From Streptosporangiaceae bacterium (GTDB lineage: Bacteria; Actinomycetota; Actinomycetes; Streptosporangiales; Streptosporangiaceae): a stretch of 38,209 nt of DNA. Location: positions 1 through 38,209 of the forward strand of contig JASHOE010000147.1 of assembly GCA_030041275.1 (NCBI GenBank). The letters run 5' to 3'. Positions 25,323 to 33,342 of the stretch are shown here, piece by piece. Below the pieces are notes generated by a model. It was not told the origin of the DNA and did not search any database. It saw only the letters and a program-made list of their open reading frames with translations. How positions within the stretch are numbered: the first letter of the stretch is position 1; every line of letters starts with the position of its first letter. The position numbers were made by a program, and so were the translations under genes.

Positions 25323-26543
25323 ATGTCCCCGGGTCGGCTGGCACGCCGTCTCGGGCCACTGACGGAGCGGAACTTCCGGGTCTTCTTTACCGGCTACAGC
25401 ACGTCGCTGCTCGGCTCGGCGATGTCGGCTGTGGCGCTGACGTTCGCCGTGCTTGACAACGGCGGCAGCGCGGCCGATCTCGGCTTCGTGTTCGCCGGCA
25501 GCGTTGTGCCGCAGGTGCTGGTGATGATCGGCGGTGGTGTGGTGGCCGACCGGCTGGGCCGACGACCGGTGATGCTCATCACCGACGCAACTCGTTTCGC
25601 GGTGCAGGGCACGCTCGCGGGCGTGCTCTTCGCGGGCCGACCGCCGATCTGGCTGTTTGTGATGCTGGCAGCGCTGGAGAGCATCGGCGAGGGGGTGTTC
25701 GGCCCCGCACTCGGCGGGCTGCGCGCCGAGATCGCGCCGCGCGAGCGACTGGCCGACGCGAACGCGCTGCTCGGAGTCGCCACGTCCGGCACGGCGGTCC
25801 TCGGACCGGCCCTCGCCGGCATTTTGATCGCGATCACGAGCCCGGCGGTCGTCATCACGGTCGACGCGGCCACGTTCGGGGTGAGCGTCGTCAGTCTTGC
25901 GATGCTGACGATCCAGCCAGCCAGTCCGGCCAGGCAGTCGCCGTGGCGGGACCTCGCCGACGGCTGGTCGCAGTTCCGGTCGCAGACCTGGCTGTGGCTG
26001 ACGACGGTGCAATTCGCGGTGTTCAACCTGTTCACCTGGGCGCCGTACTTGCTGCTCGGCCCTATTCTCGCCCGGCAATATCTCGGCGGAGCCCGCGCTT
26101 GGGGGGTGATCTCGGCGGCGATGGCAGCTGGCTCCGTGCTCACCGGTCTGCTGCTCGTGGGCCGGCGGCCGCGGCGGTTGCTGGTCGTCGGCACAATCGG
26201 AACGTTCGGCTACGCCGTTCCGCCGTTGATGCTCGCGCTGCGCGCGCCGCTCGTCGTGGTGGCAGCCGGCGCGGTGGCCGCGGGCGCAGGGAGCGCGGTG
26301 TCCAACACGTACTCAAGCACCGCCATGCAGCAGCGCGTGCCGGCCGAGATGCTGGGCCGGACAACGGCGCTGATGCTCACCGGTGCCTACGCGCTCGGCG
26401 CCGTCGGGTATGCGGTCATCGGCTCGGTCGCCAGCGTCTTCGGGCCGGGCCGGATTCTCGCGTTCGCGGCCGGCTACGCGGTGGTGAGCAGCGCCGTGGT
26501 GCTGGTGACGCCGGCGATCCGCGCCGTGCGCTGGCAGGATTGA
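25323..26543 (+). CDS. MFS transporter (EntS-like)
   Basis: A 406-residue major facilitator superfamily permease with about 12 hydrophobic helices. NFRVFFTGYSTSLLGSAM at the first helix and VVADRLGRRPVML in the loop 2-3 position (the family A-like motif) are typical of the EntS-like, multidrug or siderophore-exporter subgroup. ATG 25323 (MSPGRLARRLGPL) is chosen because the helix-1 region follows directly; an upstream ATG at 25233 would place the inverted repeat inside the coding region. The SD is weak. Substrate unknown. It is followed by an amidohydrolase 81 bp downstream on the same strand. Confidence 0.88.
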   Translation: MSPGRLARRLGPLTERNFRVFFTGYSTSLLGSAMSAVALTFAVLDNGGSAADLGFVFAGSVVPQVLVMIGGGVVADRLGRRPVMLITDATRFAVQGTLAGVLFAGRPPIWLFVMLAALESIGEGVFGPALGGLRAEIAPRERLADANALLGVATSGTAVLGPALAGILIAITSPAVVITVDAATFGVSVVSLAMLTIQPASPARQSPWRDLADGWSQFRSQTWLWLTTVQFAVFNLFTWAPYLLLGPILARQYLGGARAWGVISAAMAAGSVLTGLLLVGRRPRRLLVVGTIGTFGYAVPPLMLALRAPLVVVAAGAVAAGAGSAVSNTYSSTAMQQRVPAEMLGRTTALMLTGAYALGAVGYAVIGSVASVFGPGRILAFAAGYAVVSSAVVLVTPAIRAVRWQD

Positions 26544-26623
26544 GTTCTTCCTGCGGCTGTGACGTCGGCGCGAGTCAGGGTGGCCACGGCGAGGCCGGCC
26601 ACGACAGTGAGAGGCTGGGCCGC

Positions 26624-28366
26624 ATGACCAAGCACGCCGAGCTCGTCTTCGCGGGCGGACCGGTCTACTCCGCCGACCCGGAGCGGCGCCGCGTGGTGCA
26701 GGCTGTCGGTGCTCGTGGTCAGCCTGCCACCGCGGTAGCGGTCGCAGGCGGCCGGATCGCGGCTGTCGGGGACCTGGCTGAGACCGAGATCGGGGATCTG
26801 ATCGACAGCCGCACCGAAGTGGTCGACCTGAGCGGCCGGGCGCTGCTGCCGGGGTTCCAGGACGCGCATGTGCACCCCGCCTTCGCCGGCGTCACCATGA
26901 TCGAGTGCAACCTCATCGGCACGGCAACGCTGGACGAAGCCCTCGGGCGGATTGCTGCGTACGCGCGGCAGCACCCGGACCGGGCGTGGATCACGGGCTC
27001 TGGCTGGCGGATGGAGTGGTTCGCCGGCGGAACGCCGGACCGGCACGCGCTCGATGCCGTGACGGAAGGTCGGCCAGCGTACCTGACAAACCGAGACGGT
27101 CACGGTGCCTGGGCCAACACGCGCGCCGCCCAGATGGCCGGGCTGGACGCCCGCACGCCTGACCCAAGCGACGGCCGGATCGAGCGCGAGCCGGACGGCA
27201 CGCCGCAAGGCACTCTGCATGAGGGTGCCGCGAACCTCGTCGGCAGGCTCGTGCCTGCGCTCACCGTCGAAGAGCGGCTCGCCGGGCTGCTGCTGGCCCA
27301 GCGGCACCTGCACGCCCGCGGCATCACCGCGTGGCAGGACGCGATTGTCGGGGAGTACCTCGGCCATCAGGATCCGCTGCCGGTCTATCTGGCCGCCGTC
27401 GCGAGCGGAACGCTGACAGCGCGAGTCAAGGGTGCACTGTGGTGGGACCGGGCTCGCGGCGATGAGCAGCTGTCCGACCTGCTGACCCGCAGGGAAAGCG
27501 CCGCTGACAAGGTCGCGAGCGCAGGGACTGAGGTCGGCCCAGCGCGGTTTCTGGCCGACACCGTGAAGATCATGCAGGACGGTGTAGCGGAGAACTTCAC
27601 CGCGGGGATGCTGGAGCCTTATCTCGATCATGTCGGCTGTCACTCCCGCGGCAGCGGGCTGTCCTACGTAGATCCGGAAGCCTTGGCTGGGTACGTGACG
27701 CAGCTGGACGCCTGTGGATTCCAGGTGCACTTCCACGCGATCGGCGACCGGGCCGTGCGGGAGGCGCTCGACGCGATCGCCATGGCGCGGGCTTCGGCCG
27801 TCCGCAGGGGCGGTTCGCGCCGGGACAACCGCCCGCACATCGCTCACCTGCAGGTCGTCCACCCCGACGACGTACCGCGGTTCGCCGCCCTGAATGTGAC
27901 GGCCACCATGCAGGGACTGTGGGCCGCGCACGAGCCACAGATGGACGAGCTCACCATCCCGTTTCTGGGCGCGGAGCGCTCGGAGCGCCAGTACGTGTTC
28001 GGCGAGCTGCTGCGATCTGGCGCCCGCCTGGCAGCGGGCAGCGACTGGGCAGTCAGCAGCGCCAACCCGCTGCGGGCTATCCACGTCGCGGTGAACCGGT
28101 CCCTGCCCGGCGCGAGCGGGCCCGAAGCGGCGCCGTTCCTGCCGGCCCAGCGCCTGGACCTAGCCGAGGCCCTTGCGGCCTACACGATCGGGTCGGCGTA
28201 TGTGAATCATCTGGACGACGAAACCGGCGCGATCGACCGCGGCAAGCTGGCGGATCTGGTCGTGTTGGACCGTGACCCGTTCGCCCATCCCGCGGCCGAC
28301 ATCGCCAGCACTGGGGTGGCCGCGACCTACGTGCAGGGTCGGCAAGTCTATTTGTCGACATTTTGA
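26624..28366 (+). CDS. YtcJ-type amidohydrolase
   Basis: A 580-residue metal-dependent hydrolase of the amidohydrolase_3 (YtcJ-like) group. The metal motifs are present: GFQDAHVHP, KIMQDGV (where the bridging lysine lies), HFHAIGDRAV, IAHLQVVH and AAGSDWAVSSANPL. The composite beta-sandwich is formed by the N-terminal strand (AELVFAGGPVYSAD) and the C-terminal IDRGKLADLVVLDRDPF. ATG 26624 is preceded by GAGAGG. Members hydrolyse amides or N-formyl groups on small molecules, most with unknown substrate. It lies between the MFS and aldo/keto reductase genes, so a catabolic or export cassette is possible. Confidence 0.93.
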   Translation: MTKHAELVFAGGPVYSADPERRRVVQAVGARGQPATAVAVAGGRIAAVGDLAETEIGDLIDSRTEVVDLSGRALLPGFQDAHVHPAFAGVTMIECNLIGTATLDEALGRIAAYARQHPDRAWITGSGWRMEWFAGGTPDRHALDAVTEGRPAYLTNRDGHGAWANTRAAQMAGLDARTPDPSDGRIEREPDGTPQGTLHEGAANLVGRLVPALTVEERLAGLLLAQRHLHARGITAWQDAIVGEYLGHQDPLPVYLAAVASGTLTARVKGALWWDRARGDEQLSDLLTRRESAADKVASAGTEVGPARFLADTVKIMQDGVAENFTAGMLEPYLDHVGCHSRGSGLSYVDPEALAGYVTQLDACGFQVHFHAIGDRAVREALDAIAMARASAVRRGGSRRDNRPHIAHLQVVHPDDVPRFAALNVTATMQGLWAAHEPQMDELTIPFLGAERSERQYVFGELLRSGARLAAGSDWAVSSANPLRAIHVAVNRSLPGASGPEAAPFLPAQRLDLAEALAAYTIGSAYVNHLDDETGAIDRGKLADLVVLDRDPFAHPAADIASTGVAATYVQGRQVYLSTF

Positions 28367-28385
28367 TGGAAGGGAGGACCGGCAC

Positions 28386-29390
28386 ATGCCGGTGACGACG
28401 ACGGTGCTCGGTCGGGGCGGGCCCCGGGTGTCCAGGGTCGGCCTCGGTCTCATGGCCATGTCCGGCACCTACGGCCCGGCCGACGAGAAGGAGAGCACGG
28501 CCACGATCCGTGCCGCGCTCGACGCCGGGATCACCCTGCTCGACACGGGCGACTTCTACGGAATGGGGCAGAACGAACTGCTGCTCAAGCGCGCGCTTCG
28601 CGGCGTCGACCGGTCCAGCGTTTTCATTCAGGTCAAGTTCGGCGGCCAGCGCGATCCGCGCGGGGCGTTCGTCGGGCACGACGCGAGCCCTGCGATGGTG
28701 AAAAGTTCGCTCGCCTACTCGCTGACTCGGCTCGGCACCGACTACATCGACCTCTATCAGCCGGCCCGCCTCGACGCGCGGGTACCCATCGAGGAGACGG
28801 TGGGCGCCATCGTCGAGATGATCCAGGCCGGCTACGTCCGCTATCTGGGTCTATCCGAGATGGGCGCCGACACCATCCGGCGGGCGGCCGCGGTACACCA
28901 GGTGACCGCGCTGCAGATCGAGTACTCGCTGATGAGCCGCGGCATTGAAGACCAGGTTCTGCCGGCCGTGCGCCAACTCGGCGTCGGGGCCACCGTCTAC
29001 GGCATCTTGTCTCGCGGGCTCTTGTCCGCCGCGGGCGACCAGGCGATCGGCGCCGGCGATTCGCGCACCAGGTTCCCCCGCTTCCAGGGCGAGAATCTCG
29101 AGCGCAATCTCGCCCTCGTCGCCGCGCTCGACCGAGTCGCCGCCAGCCGCGGCGTGACCACTGCCCAGCTAGCGATCGCGTGGGTGCTCTCCCGCGGCGA
29201 TGACATCGTGCCGCTCATCGGCACCAAGCGCCGCGACCGGCTGACAGCGGCGCTCGGCGCGCTTGACCTAGCACTGAATGCACAGGAGCTCGCGGCGATC
29301 GAGGCGGCGGTGCCGGCGTCCGCGGTGGCCGGCACTCGCTACGATCCGGCACAGATGGCTGCGCTCGACAGCGAGAAGCACGAGCCCTAG
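28386..29390 (+). CDS. Aldo/keto reductase lacking the tetrad histidine
   Basis: A 334-residue TIM-barrel oxidoreductase. The start is ATG 28386, with GGGAGG 8 bp upstream, 19 bp after the amidohydrolase stop. The catalytic Asp and Tyr are in LLDTGDFYGMG and the Lys in FIQVKFGG. The tetrad His of the usual YxHRxD is not present: the sequence reads YQPARLD. A recurring clade of aldo/keto reductases has PARLD at this site, so the change is a clade feature rather than a mutation. The NADPH-binding end (VPLIGTKRRDRLTAALGAL) is intact. Substrate unknown. Probably the last metabolic step of the operon. Confidence 0.9.
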   Translation: MPVTTTVLGRGGPRVSRVGLGLMAMSGTYGPADEKESTATIRAALDAGITLLDTGDFYGMGQNELLLKRALRGVDRSSVFIQVKFGGQRDPRGAFVGHDASPAMVKSSLAYSLTRLGTDYIDLYQPARLDARVPIEETVGAIVEMIQAGYVRYLGLSEMGADTIRRAAAVHQVTALQIEYSLMSRGIEDQVLPAVRQLGVGATVYGILSRGLLSAAGDQAIGAGDSRTRFPRFQGENLERNLALVAALDRVAASRGVTTAQLAIAWVLSRGDDIVPLIGTKRRDRLTAALGALDLALNAQELAAIEAAVPASAVAGTRYDPAQMAALDSEKHEP

Positions 29391-29396
29391 CCCGGC

Positions 29397-30587
29397 GTGG
29401 TGGCATCGAGACGGATCGGCGCTGCGGAGCGAGGGGTAAGGCTGGGGCTGCGGCACCGGCTGGTCGCGGCCGGCCGCACCGCTGACCCGGCCGACGTGGC
29501 GCGATCGCTGGTCGCCGTGCACGGTACTGACCCGTCTTCGGTGTACCTGGGCATCCTGGCCAGGATGAACGCTGGCGGTATCGCGGACGTCGAGCGCGCC
29601 CTCTACGCGGAGAGGACGCTGATCCGGCTGCTCGGCATGCGCCGAACGGTCTTCGTGACCACCCGCGACGTGGCCTCGGTCATTCAGGCAGCGTGCTCGG
29701 ACGCGGTCGCCGTCAATGAACGCCGCAAGCTGCTTGGCTGGCTGGCCGACATGGACCTTGCACCGGACGTGGGCGAATGGCTGGCCGGAGCCGAGCAGGC
29801 TGCACTGGACGCGCTGGCGGCGCGCGGCGACGCCACTGCGGCGGAGCTGGCTACTGACGACAAGCGGCTAGCCGTGCAGATCCACCAGGCCCAGGGGACG
29901 AGCTCGGCTGGACGGTTCAACGTTGCCAGCCGCGTCCTCCTCGTGCTGGCCGCGCAGGGCAAGGTTGTGCGCGGCCGGCCGAATGGCTCCTGGACCTCGC
30001 ACCAGTACCGGTGGACGCCACTGACCGCGTGGTGGCCTGCTGGCCTGGAGGAGTGGGCCACGAAGGATGCTGAGGTCGAGCTGGCCCGGCGGTGGCTTTA
30101 TGCGTACGGTCCGGCGACAGTCGATGACCTGCAGTGGTGGACGGGCTGGACCAGGACGCAGGTACGCCGTGCGCTGACCGAGCTGACGCCGGCCGAAGTC
30201 GATCTGGACGGCGTGCCGGGCATCATGCTCGAGTCAGATGTGCAGCCGCCGCCTGATGTCGAGCCGTGGGCGGCGCTGCTGCCGGGCCTGGACTCCACTC
30301 CCATGGGCTGGCGGCACCGCGACTGGTTCCTCGGAGACCACGCGTCCCGGCTGTTCGACCGGACCGGCAATATCGGCCCGTCCCTGTGGTGGAACGGCAG
30401 GATCGTCGGCGGCTGGGCGCAGGACCGCGACGGCCAGATCGTCTGCCGGTTCACCGAGGATGTCGGCGTGGATGCCGTGGCGGCGGCAGAGGCGGCAGCG
30501 CTGCGCCTGGCCAAGATCGTCGGCACTGTGCGGCTGGCCCCGCGGACCCGCGGCCGGACCTGGCTTGAGCAGGAACTGGCGCGCTGA
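29397..30587 (+). CDS. HTH_42 winged-helix DNA-binding protein, HxT variant
   Basis: A 396-residue member of the HTH_42 (AlkZ/YcaQ-like) family. The fold shows tandem winged-helix modules and the end strands KIVGTVRLAPRT. The catalytic dyad of AlkZ-type DNA glycosylases (QxQ) and AlkX/YcaQ (QxD) is replaced by VHGTDPSSVYL (HxT), a variant seen in a subset of actinobacterial members. Glycosylase activity cannot be assumed. GTG 29397 follows the reductase stop by 6 bp. No clear SD; GTG 29400 is equally possible. It may act in DNA repair or binding; its presence after a metabolic operon is unexplained. Confidence 0.85.
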   Translation: MVASRRIGAAERGVRLGLRHRLVAAGRTADPADVARSLVAVHGTDPSSVYLGILARMNAGGIADVERALYAERTLIRLLGMRRTVFVTTRDVASVIQAACSDAVAVNERRKLLGWLADMDLAPDVGEWLAGAEQAALDALAARGDATAAELATDDKRLAVQIHQAQGTSSAGRFNVASRVLLVLAAQGKVVRGRPNGSWTSHQYRWTPLTAWWPAGLEEWATKDAEVELARRWLYAYGPATVDDLQWWTGWTRTQVRRALTELTPAEVDLDGVPGIMLESDVQPPPDVEPWAALLPGLDSTPMGWRHRDWFLGDHASRLFDRTGNIGPSLWWNGRIVGGWAQDRDGQIVCRFTEDVGVDAVAAAEAAALRLAKIVGTVRLAPRTRGRTWLEQELAR

Positions 30588-30588
30588 G

Positions 30589-30615
30589 CCGGCCGCCGAC
30601 TAGCTGATCGGCCGG
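30589..30615. terminator. Hairpin between convergent HTH_42 and RibD-like genes
   Basis: CCGGCCG (30589-30595) pairs with CGGCCGG (30609-30615) around a 13-nt loop, right at the two convergent stops (30587 and 30600). Its right arm lies in the 3' end of the minus-strand gene. No T-tract, so modest confidence. Confidence 0.35.
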
Positions 30616-31154
30616 TAGGTCAGGAGCACGTTGCCGGAATCGAACTGCTTGCTGCGCGTCAGCTCGAGCCCTACCCGGCTAGCTCCGGCGAGCGCTGGGC
30701 GGCCGGAGCCGAGCACGACTGGATTGACCATGATCCGCAGCTCGTCGACCAGCCCCGCGCCGAGCAGGCTCGCCGTCAGATCTGAGCTGCCCACCAGCGC
30801 GATGTGCTTGCCAGGCTGCTGCTTGACCCGAGTGAGCCGAGCCGCGACATCGGCACTGAGCACCGTGCTCGGAGCCCACTCAGCGCTGGTCAGCGTCCTG
30901 GACACGACCATCTTCTGATAGCCGTTCATCCGCTCGGCGGTTGCCGGAAGAAGCTGCCTTGCCGCAGCGCTCGGCCAGAACGCTGCCATGTGCGTGTAGG
31001 TTCTGCGCCCGAACAGCAGCGTGTCTGCCTCGTCGAGTTGCGCGACGGCGAACTCGTGGAACTCGGCGTCGACGTTATGCCAGGACAGATCGGCGTCCAT
31101 CGTCTCGTGATAGCCATCGAGGCTGACCATCAAGAACGCGAATATCTGTCGCAT
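30600..31154 (-). CDS. Dihydrofolate reductase/RibD-like protein
   Basis: A 184-residue protein of the RibD C-terminal/DHFR-like fold. It shows MRQIFAFLMVSLDGYHE at the N-terminus, LLFGRRTYTHMAAFWP, an MVVSRTL strand, KHIALVGSSDLTASLL and a C-terminal DELRIMVNPVVLGSGRPA, all typical of the YyaP/YwjB-like group of NADPH-dependent reductases of unclear substrate. AAGGAGA precedes the ATG. It is the third gene of the unit ArsR-SRPBCC-RibD-like, an arrangement often seen in actinomycetes. Confidence 0.93.
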   Translation of the reverse strand: MRQIFAFLMVSLDGYHETMDADLSWHNVDAEFHEFAVAQLDEADTLLFGRRTYTHMAAFWPSAAARQLLPATAERMNGYQKMVVSRTLTSAEWAPSTVLSADVAARLTRVKQQPGKHIALVGSSDLTASLLGAGLVDELRIMVNPVVLGSGRPALAGASRVGLELTRSKQFDSGNVLLTYRPIS

Positions 31155-31256
31155 GAAATCTCCTTGTCGGGCTCGAAGCGGCCCAGTACGTCGCGCGGGA
31201 CCGGCCGTTGCCGCCGGGATCCGACGACCGGGCAGCCCGACCCCAGAGGATGCTGG

Positions 31257-31742
31257 TCAGCTCGCCGGTGGCGACAGGTACTGGCCGAGGCCGTCGAGCA
31301 TCCCTGTCGTGCCTTCCCTGCGCAGCGCGGGCGCCTGCGGCCCGTCGATGCCGTCAAGGTAGGCCCCTTGCTCGGTCCAGGTCAGCGTCGTGCCGTCGCC
31401 GCTCTTGGTGAACTCGATGGTGGCGACCGAGACCGAGATGCGGACGTCGTCCGCGTACATCTCGTAGCTGTACACGACTCGCTGGTCCGGCACGATGTCG
31501 TAGTACGTCGCGTCGTACCGGTAGGTCCGGCCCTCGTACACCGAGCCGAACCGCTCTCGGCCGCCTGGGCGGAAGTCGAACTCGGTGGCGGCCGCTTCAC
31601 CCGTTGCCGACTCGGTGTCGGGATCATCTCCCCAGGCATCCTTGGCTTCCTTTGAGGCGAACGCGGCGAACACCCGCCCGGGCGCCACCGGGTACGCGCG
31701 CTCGATCGAGAACGTGTCGTGGAGGACGGTCCGGTTGCTCAC
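31257..31742 (-). CDS. SRPBCC (AHSA1-like) protein
   Basis: A 161-residue START/SRPBCC-fold protein: N-terminal SIERAYPVAPGRVFAAFAS, the DFRPGGRERF strand-turn, a VYEGRTYRYDATYYDIVP hairpin and a C-terminal GMLDGLGQYL helix, which match the AHSA1 branch (activator of Hsp90 ATPase homologue 1). It probably binds a hydrophobic ligand. The start is GTG 31742, overlapping the ArsR stop as GTGA, so it is coupled to the repressor; the open frame to 31790 is not used. Partner of the ArsR regulator in many genomes. Confidence 0.9.
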   Translation of the reverse strand: MSNRTVLHDTFSIERAYPVAPGRVFAAFASKEAKDAWGDDPDTESATGEAAATEFDFRPGGRERFGSVYEGRTYRYDATYYDIVPDQRVVYSYEMYADDVRISVSVATIEFTKSGDGTTLTWTEQGAYLDGIDGPQAPALRREGTTGMLDGLGQYLSPPAS

Positions 31743-32131
31743 TGCTTCTCCTCGTGCTCGATGACTGAAACACCGGGCTCGCTGGCCCAACCTTCATCTG
31801 GCTTGTCGGCGGTTTCTGCCAGGTACTCGCCGAGCCGGTCGAGTCGGCGCTCGATGAGCGTGCGCCGCTCGGCGATCCAGCTCTCGGCGGAGCGGAGCGC
31901 GCCGGGGTTGATGCTGCACGTTCGGGTGCGGCCGAGCTTCTCAGTCCGGATCAGGCCGCTGGCCTCGAGCAACTGCACGTGCTGCAGCACTGCCGCGAGG
32001 GACATATCGAGCGGTCGTCCGAGTTCGCTGACGGACGCAGGGCCGCGGCTGAGCCGCTCGACCATCACTCGCCTGCCGGGATCGGCCAGGGCCTGGAACA
32101 CCCTGTCGAGATCGGCCGTTTGGTTAAGCAT
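31739..32131 (-). CDS. ArsR-family transcriptional regulator
   Basis: A 130-residue winged-helix regulator: LDRVFQALADPGRRVMVERL, then helix-turn-helix ASVSELGRPLDMSLAAVLQHVQLLEASGLI and the wing RTEKLGRTRTCSI. No arsenic-type CVC motif is present, so it is not a metal sensor of the classic ArsR type. A consensus promoter lies directly in front of the ATG and predicts a leaderless message. It heads the operon with the SRPBCC and RibD-like genes and is likely autoregulated. Confidence 0.92.
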   Translation of the reverse strand: MLNQTADLDRVFQALADPGRRVMVERLSRGPASVSELGRPLDMSLAAVLQHVQLLEASGLIRTEKLGRTRTCSINPGALRSAESWIAERRTLIERRLDRLGEYLAETADKPDEGWASEPGVSVIEHEEKQ

Positions 32132-32138
32132 GCACTTT

Positions 32139-32172
32139 AGTATCCGACGCTAGCCGCCAATAGTCAAGTCAA
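32139..32172 (-). promoter_or_regulatory. ArsR operon promoter, leaderless
   Basis: On the minus strand TTGACT (32167-32162) is followed by a 17-bp spacer and GATACT (32144-32139), a near-consensus sigma-70 pair. A second TTGACT overlaps upstream (32172-32167). The -10 is 7 nt from the ATG (32131), so transcription would start at or next to the start codon. Direct CTTTAGT heptamers on the plus strand (32135-32141 and 32175-32181) flank it and may be part of an operator. Confidence 0.6.
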
Positions 32173-32250
32173 GGCTTTAGTGTGTGCCACGGGCTGTCCG
32201 AAGCATCCGTCATGATGGATACAGCGAGCAGGCAGGAGACAGGAGACGGC

Positions 32251-33342
32251 GTGACAGTAGTCGGGAGCACGCACACCGACCACAGCGTCGTCCCCGGTCG
32301 GTTCGCTGCGCAGCTGCTGTGTGGACCGCCAGCCAGCAGCCCCGTCGATGTGGTGGAGCGGCTGCTCGCGGTCCAGGGTCAGGACCCGCGCGGCGCCCGG
32401 CTCGCGGTGCGAGCCAGGACGACCGGACTCACCGCGACGGATGTAGACCAGGCTCTGACGCGAGAGAGGTCGCTGCTGATTACCTGGCTGAACCGCGGCA
32501 CACTGCACCTGATCCGCAGCGAGGACTACTGGTGGCTGCACCCGCTGACCACGCGACCACAGCTCCAGGTCGGCTGTCGGCGCATTCTCGCCAGGTTCGG
32601 TGTATCCGCCGACGCTGCCGACCGCGGCGTCGGCCTCGTCGAGCGCGCGCTAGCGGCCGACGGGCCGCTCACCAGGACGCAACTCGCGCAGCGACTGCAC
32701 GCGAGCGGACTGCCTGCCGAGGGCGGGGTAGCGCAACACGTGCTCATGCTCGCCAATCTGCGCGGGCTTGCGGTGCGCGGGCCGATGATGGGCGCGCAGC
32801 ACGCATACGTGCACGTCCGGTCGTGGCTCGGCAATCCGCCGCCGGAACCGGACCCCGGCCGCGTGCTTGGCTGGCTGGCCCGGCGGTACCTAGCCGGGCA
32901 CGGCCCGGCGAACGATCGTGATCTGGCGAAGTGGGCGGGCCTGCCGGTTACCTGGGCTCGTCGCGGGCTGACCGCGATCGCGGCCGAGCTGCGCGACCGG
33001 CCGGACGGACTGGCCGAACTCGCCGCGGCGCCCGTTGCGGCCGGAGTGCCGCCCCCGCGGCTCCTCGGCGCCTACGACCCGATACTGCTCGGCTGGCGGT
33101 CGCGTGAGCCGGTCCTAGCCGATCATCAGGAGATCGTCACGGTGAACGGCCTGTTCCGGCCGTTCGTTCTGGTGGCCGGCCGGGCCGCCGGACTGTGGAC
33201 GTACCAAGGCGGCGAGGTGGCGGTCGACCCGTTCGGCCCGCTGTCGGCGGACACCGCGGCGGCGCTGGCCGCAGAGGCCCGCGACGTGCAGCGCTTCCTT
33301 GCCACCGAATCAGCCCTTGCCGCCGATGAGGTGTCGACATGA
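32251..33342 (+). CDS. AlkZ-like DNA glycosylase family protein (HTH_42, QxQ)
   Basis: A 363-residue HTH_42 protein. Its N-terminal VERLLAVQGQDPRGARLAV carries a QxQ motif (QGQ), which in AlkZ of Streptomyces is the catalytic dyad that excises bulky alkylated bases or unhooks crosslinks. Other family blocks are LLITWLNRGTLHLI, YWWLHP and LLGAYDPILLGWR. GTG 32251 is chosen because AGGAGA lies at 32241-32246; ATG 32215 and GTG 32182 are alternatives. It overlaps the pentapeptide-repeat gene as ATGA. Family members are often self-resistance genes near DNA-damaging antibiotic clusters; no such cluster is visible in this window. Confidence 0.85.
   Translation: MTVVGSTHTDHSVVPGRFAAQLLCGPPASSPVDVVERLLAVQGQDPRGARLAVRARTTGLTATDVDQALTRERSLLITWLNRGTLHLIRSEDYWWLHPLTTRPQLQVGCRRILARFGVSADAADRGVGLVERALAADGPLTRTQLAQRLHASGLPAEGGVAQHVLMLANLRGLAVRGPMMGAQHAYVHVRSWLGNPPPEPDPGRVLGWLARRYLAGHGPANDRDLAKWAGLPVTWARRGLTAIAAELRDRPDGLAELAAAPVAAGVPPPRLLGAYDPILLGWRSREPVLADHQEIVTVNGLFRPFVLVAGRAAGLWTYQGGEVAVDPFGPLSADTAAALAAEARDVQRFLATESALAADEVST

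Noticed and set aside
26474..28084. 536-residue minus-strand frame over the amidohydrolase
   Set aside because: Antisense shadow; metal-binding motifs are on the plus strand.
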